Shown: positions 44,298-54,072 of the stretch, one piece after another | Numbering within the stretch: the first letter of the stretch is position 1 | Layout: each line of letters starts with the position of its first letter | DNA from: Rutstroemia sp. NJR-2017a BVV2 | Taxonomy: Eukaryota; Ascomycota; Leotiomycetes; Helotiales; Rutstroemiaceae | NCBI GenBank assembly: GCA_002946415.1 | Contig: NJPS01000022.1 | Coordinates: 744,001-808,000, forward strand | DNA: 64,000 bases | Direction of reading: 5' to 3' | Translations under genes and position numbers: made by a program | Notes under the pieces: model-generated | The model's database searches: none | The model's input: the letters and a program-made list of their open reading frames with translations, nothing else | Told to the model about the DNA's origin: nothing

Positions 44298-44652
44298 ATG
44301 AAGAGACTTTGTACCTCTAGTATGTGTCCATACTTAGGAGAATCGGTATAATGATGGTAGCGGAGCCAGTTCAGGCCGATCATCATCTCTCATAAAAACA
44401 GTGTCCCACCATGCCGTTGAAGATGATGAGTTCTGTGTCCTAACGAGAAGATTCGGTGCAAATTGGTGGAGAAGCTGTGAGCAATGGTCGAGTGCAGAGA
44501 TAGGGCTGATCAAGGCAACGGAGGTGCAGAAGAGAATGTTGCTGCTTGGATGGCCATTGGACGAAGTTGGTTTATGGTTACCGCGATATAAGGACAAGCA
44601 AGCATTGTCGGAAGACTTCGGAAGGTTTTATGGATTCGAATCGTTGGAATGA
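44298..44652 (+). CDS. Possible small two-exon gene, 90 residues
   Basis: A mini-exon 44298-44319 starts at ATG. Donor GTATGT at 44320 and acceptor AAACAG ending at 44401 join in phase to 44402-44652. The split codon A|TG gives a second Met. The product begins MKRLCTSMSHHAVEDDEF and ends with GRFYGFESLE. It has several Trp (ANWWRSCEQW, LLGWPLDEVGLWLPR) and acidic residues, soluble-looking. The intron has no strong branch point, so support is modest. Exon 2 has no in-frame ATG near its left end and would need such a first exon. No family recognised. Confidence 0.3.
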
Positions 44653-45620
44653 GTCTCCGTGTACTACTTACACGATCAGATAACCTTCATGGGTAAGAGC
44701 TCTGCGCAGACGTCGCCTGAGATGTGGCTCCCAGCCAGAAGACGAAAATTCGCAACTTCCAGTTGCAACAATGACTTCACGTAGGAAAAGGTCAAGAGCA
44801 ATCCGAAAAGAAAAATGGGTTCAAGCTGTGACCTGTCGTAATGATATGCTCCAGTCCTCCGAAAGCCTTCTCAAGAACCTTGTCACTCGGACGTTTGACT
44901 TTTTGGCCGACGTGGTACTGGTGACTTCATTTTATGCCGGCGGCAGGTAGAAAACAAATGCCGCATGTCAGAGCAGCCCTATCAAGTTCACTTCGTTTAT
45001 ACTTTTACGCCCAGTATGCAACGTTGTAAGCCGGTACTAACGGTCAGACGGCGACAATCTGAAGTCCGCAATCCGAATGTCGGGGCTTTGGACTTGCATT
45101 GCCGACTGGAGGCGGCAGCGGTTACAGTATCTCATCTCTCATCCTCCGGAGACAATCGTGGGGTAACAACCAGACTTTGATACGATTAAGGAATCTGAAT
45201 TCAACTTTCCATGGATTCCTCAGGATACCCTCTATATTCATCACCATTTATCAAGGGCTGCAAAATGAAGAAGAGTGAAGTACCGCGCACTCCATGGAAA
45301 CATCATTCATATGGTGAATTTGCAGAAGATATAACCGAGATGATACCAAGCAACCCAATCGCCAGCGTTGTATCACGTCAAAGACCTAGGCCTCGTCGAT
45401 CTTATGTAGGTTGCTACCTCCGGCTGCAGGAAGAATGTCCGTAATCCGGAGGTCGTATATATCAACGCTCCACTGAATAAGTATCAGGTGTGAGCAATCC
45501 AACAATTATCTTGTTGTGAGGTATTACAATTCATCGACTTGGAGTCCTCTAGTCATAAAATCTCCGAATTTCACTTCACTCATTACATTCTATCTAGGAC
45601 CGAGGGCACCTCTTGTCAAT
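44653..45620. other. Upstream region of the SNG1-like gene
   Basis: Mostly promoter. A plus frame at 45211-45444 (77 residues, begins MDSSGYPLYSSPFIKG, contains PRPRRSYVG) could be an upstream coding exon of the SNG1-like gene: a CC|GTAATC donor at 45441 and TATCAG acceptor at 45487 would join it in phase to 45488 onward. The donor is weak and the intron only 47 nt, so I left it out of the model. Confidence 0.3.
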
Positions 45621-47177
45621 ATGGAGTCCCGATTGTTATGGCGCGATCCCTTCTGGAACGGCAAGAGGAAGCCGTTTATCAAGAGTATGATTATGGCCGG
45701 GATTATGGTTATCCTCCTTTTCCTCATTATCATGTGCTACCTATATGGTGTCGTCTTCAACAGCGGGCTCCGGGTACACAATCTCAATATACTAGCCGTG
45801 GACTATGATGGAGGGGTCATTGGCGAAGCATTATCAGCAGCATACAAACAGCTTCAAGGCGATGAGTTTCCCGAGCTTCAATTCCACCCAGCCACCCAAT
45901 ATCCCTCTATTATTGAGGTTCGAAATGCCGTATGTCGTGGTGACTATTGGGGAGCTGTCGTCGCTCAACCGGATGCTTCGAATCGTTTGTCTCAAGCTCT
46001 AGCAGGAGGGTCTGCAGCGAAAACTTACGACCCGAGTGACGTCTTGACTTACATATGGAATACTGCTCGATATCCAGCCGCACAAGTGGGCGATATTTCT
46101 GGGAACCTGGAAACTCTTATTGGTGCTGCGTCTTCAGCTTACCATGTTCTCAATGGGTCACAAGCTCTCTCTTCACTTAACGCAACTGATAAAAATGCCG
46201 TTCTTGCCTTCTTGAACCCAATTCGATCATCCAACATCAATATCAAACGAACAGAACAAGGCGCCCGCGTGTTTTACAACACTGTGAGCGTGGTCTTACC
46301 CGTCATACAACAGTTCTTCTTCCTTATGGCACTAAACGGGATCAACAATCAATTCGGTATTTACGGTCGCCTGAACTCCACACGAATTGGTCTGATGAGA
46401 ATGTTTATATCAATTGTTTACACGTTCGTCGCCTCCCTTGCTACGACTGGTTATATCTGGGCATTCCGAGAGGGGTGGGATGTTAGTGGGGGTCAGTTTG
46501 CCCTTGTGTGGATGTCGTACTGGATTTATATGCATATCAACTTTCTTGTACTTGATGCGGCAACTGCTTTCATTCCCGTTTCATTTCTTACCTTTTTTGT
46601 CCTTCCATGGGCTATATTAAATATAGCGTCCAGCGTCTATCCATTGGAGCTGAGTGCGGGCTTCTTCCGCTGGGGTTATGCTATCCCTGGTCACGAATTT
46701 TATTCGTTGGCTGCTCGAATCGAGAGTGGGTGCGGAAATGTGTTGCACATAGCTCTTCCCATTCTCTTCTCATGGGAAGTGGTAGGAACCGCATTAGCAA
46801 TTTTAGGGTCCTCTTACAGAAACCGACACGCAAAAGCAGACCTGGTTGCAGAAGGAGAGGCGGAGAGAGAAGAGAAAGCTGCGAGTCAAGTTTCTAACAG
46901 TATTTTCGAAGATGAAGAGGCGAAGATGATGGCGTTGAGACGACGAGAAAGCATTTTAAGTCGACGGGAAAGCATGTTGAGACGACGGCAGAGCGCTGCC
47001 GGACCAAGTTTGCCTCTGCCATTCCAAGAGTCCCTCTTCCACGAAAGCTCTGTCGCATCAAGTTTGCCACTGCCTCTCCAAGGTTCCGTTTTGGACGAAC
47101 CACGAGGTGGAATAGAAACCAGAGACGGTGTCGACAGAGTGCTATATTATCTCGATAAACCCGGAGGGCGCCGTTAA
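45621..47177 (+). CDS. SNG1/DUF3533-family membrane protein
   Basis: From ATG 45621 a single exon gives 518 residues. An open frame continues 5' without an ATG, so a short upstream exon is possible. A short cytosolic start (MESRLLWRDPFWNGKRKPF) precedes a first membrane helix (about 19-45), then a large extracytosolic domain (about 50-225) with NxS/T sites, then about five helices between 230 and 420 with loops such as GHEFYSLAARIESGCGN. This one-plus-five layout and sequence style is that of yeast Sng1 (nitrosoguanidine resistance; linked to plasma-membrane lipid asymmetry and drug tolerance) and of ABC2-type membrane-domain-like DUF3533 proteins. The tail has near-repeats RRRESILSRRESMLRRRQS and SLPLPFQ/SLPLPLQ. 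Transport substrate and role here are unknown. Confidence 0.8.
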   Translation: MESRLLWRDPFWNGKRKPFIKSMIMAGIMVILLFLIIMCYLYGVVFNSGLRVHNLNILAVDYDGGVIGEALSAAYKQLQGDEFPELQFHPATQYPSIIEVRNAVCRGDYWGAVVAQPDASNRLSQALAGGSAAKTYDPSDVLTYIWNTARYPAAQVGDISGNLETLIGAASSAYHVLNGSQALSSLNATDKNAVLAFLNPIRSSNINIKRTEQGARVFYNTVSVVLPVIQQFFFLMALNGINNQFGIYGRLNSTRIGLMRMFISIVYTFVASLATTGYIWAFREGWDVSGGQFALVWMSYWIYMHINFLVLDAATAFIPVSFLTFFVLPWAILNIASSVYPLELSAGFFRWGYAIPGHEFYSLAARIESGCGNVLHIALPILFSWEVVGTALAILGSSYRNRHAKADLVAEGEAEREEKAASQVSNSIFEDEEAKMMALRRRESILSRRESMLRRRQSAAGPSLPLPFQESLFHESSVASSLPLPLQGSVLDEPRGGIETRDGVDRVLYYLDKPGGRR

Positions 47178-47935
47178 GCCATCGTCTGAGATTCTTTTAA
47201 ATAGCTTTGAATTTAAAGTCCACATTGGGTGCTCTTTAGTTATTAGATCTGTACTTGCATATAGTGTTGTACTGAACATTGACAACCTCATGCTACTAAC
47301 ATTACCCACCCGTATATACTCTTGAGCAGGGGTGGTTGTGCCCAGTGCTTCAATTCGGTGGATAACAAGTCCGTGTCCAAGTCGCCAACTCTAAGCCATA
47401 TGCTTCGTTGTATTCGTAGGAAAGGTCAGGCAAAGACTATTGTTTCGTAGGTGTGAGTACGGCCGTACGTGCGATGAAATATGAAACGAAACAGGACAAA
47501 ACATCGACGTATAAATAATTGGTAGTTGCTGGTTGGTGAATGTAGGGTGTTCCCGTACATGATGTCCGCTGTCCGTCACATTGCACAGTACCGTAGTCCG
47601 GCAATCCTGGACTAGCTAGATGATTCTACGGTTCGACTCCGTATGCAACCTTGCAGCTCAACCTCAAACCTCAAACCTCAAAATATTGTGATCACCAATC
47701 ACCTCCAATCAATCCGCATTAAAGATCACGGTCACAATAGCTCATCAACAACCTATTCAATACATCAACACAACAACAGTAAAGCCACACCACGCAACAA
47801 CCACTCTTTCATGGTCGTCCCATTCTCAAGAATGCTTCTTGCGCACTTGCGAACTGTGCAGAGGGAAAGTGCTACCACCAATTCGATACGCAATAATCCT
47901 TCCTCGGACTACTATTCCTGCTCCACAGCCACATC
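47178..47935. other. Intergenic, no gene supported
   Basis: The 3' flank of the SNG1-like gene and promoter/leader of the F-box gene; the last 300 bases are A/C-rich. A tRNA-like T-arm hairpin is present but isolated (see rejected items). Confidence 0.45.
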
Positions 47936-50900
47936 ATGACATCCCAATCTTCAGTTTCGGATCCGCATCTAGACGACAATACTTCGCAGTTCGACGACCA
48001 GTCTAGTACGTATCCAAGGACCTCTGCCGCTACACAGCCGTCCGACAGCCAAATGATAGCGGAGCCTGGTGCCGCTTGCGGAATGGCTACACCAACGTCA
48101 AGTTCAGGAAAGGCCGACAAGACTGGGATTGACGCGAGGACGAAGATATCAAATCTATTGAAAGACAAGGCACGCGAGTGGACTGCTGTGGTAGAGAAGA
48201 GAAATGGACCATTACGACTCTTGGATCTGCCAATGGATGTTCTCAAGGAGATTGTCAAGGAGGTAGGTTCTCTCAGCTCCGCACACTTCACCTACTTCAC
48301 CAGGGGGACACTTTATTTCACGGGACACTTGGGAAGCGAAATCGCTAGCTAGTATATCAAGTGTGCAAAGGTTCAACTTCACCAAAGACTTTCTAGGAAG
48401 GCTGTCTCAGTGCCCCGTGAATTAGAGCTTCACTTTATCTCCTGCCACGACATATCATGTTTGCTAATGCATGCACTCATAGGTCACGCACACAAACGAC
48501 TTAACATCACTTGCTCTGACCCATTCGGCTCTACACAACCTCGCGATACCTCACATCTACTCGCGGTTCGATATCGTTTGGCCCGATGCTCATGCTACGT
48601 CGGATCCAAGGACGGGAGTCGATGCGCTCACCTATGGGCTTGCGACGCTCTGTATGGGCGACGCTTTATCGAGTGCGGGTCAATCTCAGTCGTTTACCTG
48701 CAAGCACTGTGGGACTCAAAATGCGGTTGATTGTGATCATCCAGCGAGCGCAGATACCAGAAGCACCGCGAGACGCCTGGGGAATTCATATCCACAGTTC
48801 ACAAGGAAATTCTCACTCGGCAATGGACCCACAGATTGGGTGCAGGAATATCTCATAACCAAAGAAAGTGGAAAGATGTTAGGGACGCTGGTGGCCTTGG
48901 CTGTAGCTAAAATGATCAATCTCGAAAGTTTTAGCTGGGATATGCCAACCGGAGTCTTGAGGGACGTATGGCTAGCTTTATCATCTTTACAAGATAAGAG
49001 CCCGAATCAAGAATGTCGTTTAGAGCGTGTTTGGGTGCGGTGGCATGATAACTCCGAGGCCATTCACCTGTCTTCCTCGCAGAGCTCAACTGTACCAGGG
49101 ACAACCACACAGCAGATGCTATCAGGGACGTCAATGAGCTCTATAGGATGGATATTGACGCCTGACCTAGGGAGTCGCTCACCCAACCTCTCTCAGCCCT
49201 TAGTATATTCACAGAGTCGTGTAGAATACCCTACACTTAGTGTTTTACCTCCATTGAAGAGCTTGTCCGTGCTCGACGTCGATGAAGTGGAGTATTTGGA
49301 TGAAATGAGCGTCCTAATCGAGAGGTCAAAAGACAAGCTTCGGGAACTTAGGATTGGAATTGCAGCAAAGGCCATCCATCGCGATTTCGCCCTTCCATGG
49401 GACGGAGCTGAACTTCAGCAGGTTGATCATGAGGCGAAGTGGCCGGGTGCGAGCAGAATCGGTGAGAAGAGGTTAGGTGGAGTTCTGGGTATTATACTAG
49501 GGCGCATTTTCGACATTCGGAAGAAACCAAGGGTCAAGACCGAGAAAAAGGCGCGGAGCTCGACACCTAGCATGTCCCTCCCTCCTAGTGCGAGTACTCC
49601 TAACGCCAGCAGTACGATTCAAAATCCAGCTTCTGAAATAGCTGAGAATGGGCTGTATAACTGGGACTACAAGGAGTCTGCCGACTCGATTGTGCCTGGA
49701 GTAGCCTTTAATGTTGAAGCAGGGTCCACACTTGGCAATGTAGCCAATCATGAACAACTAGTGTCGAGTACCCTGCATGCCCCTCATTCCGATATGGATT
49801 CACTCACAGCACTTATTGCTGCACACCAATTCACCTCGGAGAATGAGGCAGCGGCTCAAAACGTTTCACAGACGGAGATACCTTCAGACATTCCAGCAGA
49901 GCCTCCGCTGCGGCGCTCTCAATCATCCAGTGGACGACAGGCGCACTTCACCGAAATGTCTTCCAGTATCAGAGAAAGACTTGACGGCAAACTGCGTTTG
50001 CAAACACTGGAGCTTGAACGTGTACCTCTTTCCGTGGCTGTACTTCAGAGAGCATTTGACTGGTCAGTATTAACAAACTTGACAATTCTCGACTGTCCTC
50101 AGCACGAGAAATTTTGGTCGATGCTTCGAAGACACTTCGCGCCAACACCCATCGGCAATCATCTTTCTTCGAAACACAACGGTCAAGTGCAGTATCATCT
50201 CAACCTGAGGAAAGTTCATACTGATGCTGCGTCACCTGCACTTATCTCCTTTTTGAAGGAAACGTTGGCGCCGAATACATTAGAAACCTTATTTTTGCAA
50301 GACCGCAAACGTGGCCCTAACTCGACCGTTACAATTGTAAGTTGTAAGACTATTTCTTGTTTTCTATTCTAACGGCAACGCAGGACGCCATTTATCGAGG
50401 TCCCCTGAAGCGACATCGCTCCAGTCTCAAGAAGTTACTATTAGATAGCTCAGACAGGATACCACGAGGACCTACCAGCTCGGTCGATTCTACAAAGTGG
50501 AAAGCTTGGATGCCAAACCGAGATGTATTGAACTTCATTACCAGTGGCCGGATGAGCAGTCTTCGAGAATTGAGCATTGCTATCGATTACAAAGATTGGG
50601 TGAGTTAGATTTGTCCTTGGATCATCTCGTGCAACCAACGAATACATGGTTCAAGGGATTTGGACGTGTTAGGATACGTTGCTAACTATTTACAGCATCA
50701 CTTCTTACAGCGCCTTCCTCAAATCCCCCATCTCCGTTCCCTGAACGTACCCTATATAGCCGACCATGTAACCTCCAACTTCGACCCACGCGAGCTCGCC
50801 TTGCAAATCGTCGACGTGATTGTTCTCCGACCTGAAGTCGAACTGTGCTACATGGGTGTATCACACAAGTGTTTTGAGATCCTCGAAAACCGACCTCACG

Positions 50901-51220
50901 AGGAGACTCATATCCCAACCTCAACACCAGCACCTATTACGGACGACGAAGATGAGGAAGGCAGTGAAGATGAGGAAGAAGATGACGATGATGATGACGT
51001 GGATGACGACAATGGAACTGCGATTGCGGGAATTGATCCAGATGAAACCGAGTCGGACTCGGATATGGGCCTGGATGATGACGGGGTGGATTCTGATGAT
51101 GATTCTTGGGATGGAGATTCGGATGCGGATGGAAAGGATAAGGTTAGGTTGAGGCTCAGGGAGATTCTGTTTTACGATGATAAGATTGCGATTTTTAAGG
51201 CGAGGCATGGGAGGTTGTAG
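47936..51220 (+). CDS. F-box protein with leucine-rich C-terminal half and acidic tail
   Basis: Four exons (47936-48262, 48483-50336, 50384-50599, 50696-51220) join in phase to 973 residues. Donors are GTAGGT, GTAAGT and GTGAGT, with acceptors CATAG, CGCAG and TACAG; the introns are 220, 47 and 96 nt. A disordered N-terminus is followed by an F-box split by intron 1 (LRLLDLPMDVLKEIVKE|VTHTNDLTSLALTHSALHNL, about 93-129). A short CKHC...CDHP patch (Cys182, Cys185, Cys193, His195) may bind zinc. Then come leucine-rich segments such as MINLESFSWDMPTGVL and LPPLKSLSVLDVDEVE, a Ser-rich insert, and further LRR-like strands around 650-830. The tail is very acidic (50939-51130) before a final basic patch. 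It is likely an SCF adaptor; substrate unknown. Intron 1 is unusually long for this window, so an extra small exon there is possible. Confidence 0.8.
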
Positions 51221-52131
51221 GTTTAGGGATAGGGCTTAGGAACTCAGGACTGATATGGGATATGGATAAGGATAGGGAACATACCAGTTGTTTCTTTGGC
51301 GCTCTCTTCTTCTTCTTTTTGATTTGGTCTGAATAATGATGTGGCCAGCCAGAGGGAACGGGGCTCTTGGGATGGCGATGACGGATGATGAATGGATGGA
51401 AGGCAAAATGACATATAGCGAATTTAACAAAAAGATATATTTTTAGTCTTGCTTATTTTAAAGAACATTGGGCGAAGGTGTGAGGGAAAGATATTGGTGA
51501 AGGGATGAGGGAGAGACACTAGTAAAGAGGTAACGGGGAGAATGGATAGGGCTGTGGTTTGGGATGTGGAAGTCGAAGTTGAAGCCTAATAAAAATGCGT
51601 AGTTAGTTTGACGTGCATCGTTTTCCGGTATCACATGTATAGTTACGATGTTTCTTTTAATTGTCTGTGGTTGTGGGCACTTGTTCGCGGGGTTTAAGAC
51701 TTTCACTGGACTAGAATGTATTGTCCTTGGGATAGGATAGGAGGTAGTTGAAGAGCGAGCATGGAGAACAACTTCGCATGAAGTAGAGAAGTTTAGCAGG
51801 AGAATCTAGCTGCGTGGAGATTTTGTATGAATAATCGTGGCCAGATGAGACACATCTATTTATTCAAGCTCAACGAACTGAAGACGGCTATCCGCAAGTG
51901 CGTGAACGAGGTTCGAACCAGAACCCACCTGAACTCGCTGGCTGTTCTTAGAGGTTCATCCGCTCGCATGCCTTGAGTCAGTCTCTTCTGTGCTCCATTT
52001 CCAACACAGATTCAGATGTAGGATGTGTAGTTTGTATATCATCGAATTCTCTTTCTGGGAGAACGGGTCTCGAGGAAAATGAGCATCAAGGTGCTTTCGG
52101 TTATGCCGTCGAGCTTCACTTCGCTTCATGG

Positions 52132-52171
52132 ACATCGAGCATCGAGCATTAGGAATCGAGCATCGAGCACG
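52132..52171 (+). repeat. CATCGAG-type imperfect tandem repeat
   Basis: Heptamer-like units (ATCGAGC) occur four times, broken by a short TTAGGA insert. No gene association is seen. Confidence 0.7.
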
Positions 52172-53410
52172 GAGACTTTGTTCCGGTATGAGACTCCGGT
52201 GGTTTGCAGAGCGAGGATACTGAACAGAAAGAAAGGGGCAGGAGTTAGGAGGTTGCAGTTCCAAAGTAGGGGGTGGGAGTTTGAGCTGTCGGGCAGAAGG
52301 GTGTTGCACCGGTGCATTAGCTTCGTGTCTGTCGGGCTTGCCATGCTGTAATCTGCATTAGTATGAAGGAGTATATGCTGCATAGATAGCGAGGTGGGAG
52401 ATAGCCGTGTCGGCTCATGTTTGGTTTGGGCATAGATTTGCTCTAGGAAGTGGCAAATCGATTTGGACACGGGTCACGGCAGGCTAGACTGTCTGATATG
52501 GGTTAGGAATCATTTGAAAGACGTGCATGGATAGTTAGATAGATAGACATGTAGTTTACAAGGAGACGGAGCTTCTGCGGATGAACGTAGAGCTCATTGC
52601 TGCACTGTCTGTTGTAGAATGGAAAGTGACTATGTTGAGCAAATGGGATGGGCTCCGGTGCAGCTATCTGCAATGCAGGGTACACATATTTTTGTGAAGA
52701 CTAATAGAAAACGGGTTTTGACTACGCGAGGGTTGGCTGCATTGCATTGCATGCAGATGATAGACAGTAAGTCTACACGATGAAGCAGAAACCTGGCCTA
52801 GACTCAGTGATTAGACCTGCTGATTTGTTTGCTCTCGCTCGTTTCATAGCGCAAACTACGTGCTCGATCTGCATCGATGAATCACTCGAAAGTTCTGGTA
52901 AGCATGAATGAGTAGATTGCGGAGACACGAATATGAGTCTGTTGTATGCGCATTAATTGAGGCACAACTGCGGCCAGGCCAACCAGGACCATAAGCCAGA
53001 TTGCCTGGCTCACCGGTATACGTCGTATTTTTACACCGCACACTACGTGAACATACGACTGCACACTCGACTGAAAGCGCCTTGAATCGCCAGATGTGAA
53101 ATCACAGCGTGCCACATCGGGGACCCGGCGACAAGACGGACATAGGATGAGGCAAAAAGTCAGCCTCTCTCGGTGATCGACTTTATCGCCCAGCTTTCAT
53201 TGGCGAGACCGCTTTTGCAAACCGATTATGCGCTCTCGTTCTTCATAATCTCGAACCTTGTCGCTCGGTGATGTATTGCGTAGCGTGTGGTTATTTTTAT
53301 CCATGGCTCAGCCTTTTCGAATATCCCCCGCGCCCCGCCCAACCGTCGATCAAACAACCAACACCTACCGTACCTGGACAAGCCTCTCCATCAACCACGC
53401 TCAGCACATG

Positions 53411-53433
53411 GTCGGTCGGCCGGTCCGACCGAC
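53411..53433. repeat. Perfect inverted repeat, 9 bp arms
   Basis: GTCGGTCGG (53411-53419), a 5-base centre CCGGT, then CCGACCGAC (53425-53433). The GC-rich arms would form a stable hairpin. It lies inside the small 53303-53485 frame. It resembles neither a tRNA nor a fungal terminator I know; it might be a binding site for a dimeric protein. Confidence 0.8.
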
Positions 53434-53653
53434 TGTGACCTGGCGCGGAAAGAATGGGAGTGGAGTGCATGAGTTTGCGTGCTAGAATGATGTGTACCAA
53501 CCTATAACACAGCCCTGTTTTATATCAGAGAAATAGGGATCTGAACAGAGATCGTCCTGTAATGCCATCTTTGAATACCTCGGTATCGACTTACTAGGTA
53601 GCTTTCTCGAAGGATATGGAAATAACAGTAAATCAGATTATAGGGTATATGTG

Positions 53654-54072
53654 ATGATGGACGCTCCTAGAGAGGAAGTGTTTCAAAGAGCAGTAAACCA
53701 GATAAGCCACCATACGGTCCATACCGCACACCTTGTTGCTGCAGCGCATCGAATATGCATGGGATGGGATTCTCCGCAACTTCAGTCGTTCCGGATAAGA
53801 AAGGCAGGATACGATTGCGATGGCGACATGAGAGACCAACCCGTTGCAAGCAAGCAGGTAAGTCATCCAAGGGTTGTTTTGCTGAGGCAAATGCAGTAGA
53901 GATGCAGATTGCTAGGCCTGGGTTTTGGCCCTGCAAACATCCACACCCTTTTCAGGGGTTCCTTGACGTTTCATGTTGTCCCGCCGCACTCTTGCAGCTC
54001 TGTTCTCTGTGCGGTGCTCATGTGAGGTCAAGTTCTGGAGGCCATGTAGGCGCCACATGCCAGCATGGATAA
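53654..54072 (+). CDS. Possible small two-exon gene with Cys-rich C-terminus
   Basis: Exon 1 (53654-53857, 68 codons, start MMDAPREEVFQRAVNQISHH) ends at a consensus GTAAGT donor. A 50 nt intron with a TGCTGAGG branch and acceptor GATGCAG ending at 53907 joins in phase to exon 2 (53908-54072), giving 122 residues. Exon 2 is Cys-rich (WPCKHPHP, SCCPAALLQLCSLCGAH), which could be a small zinc-binding module. No family is recognised. A competing minus-strand frame (53912-54394) overlaps exon 2, so only one of the two can be real there. Without homology or RNA data this stays tentative. Confidence 0.3.

Larger units (their letters stand above)
51221..53653. other. Gene-poor stretch with short repeats
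   Basis: No firmly supported gene. A 60-residue ATG frame at 53303-53485 (begins MAQPFRISPAPRPTVDQTTN) has acceptable composition but no other support. Short repeats are listed separately. It continues into the 6.9 kb gene-poor tract that precedes the C2H2 regulator. Confidence 0.4.

Noticed and set aside
47627..47643. tRNA T-arm-like hairpin TACGGTTCGACTCCGTA
   Set aside because: The T-loop and a 5 bp stem fit a tRNA, and 48 bases upstream there is a partly complementary acceptor strand, but no D-arm, anticodon stem or T33 can be placed, and two acceptor pairs fail.
51905..51935. GGTTCGAACC motif resembling a tRNA T-loop
   Set aside because: The flanking bases do not form a T-stem on either strand; it is a plain palindrome.
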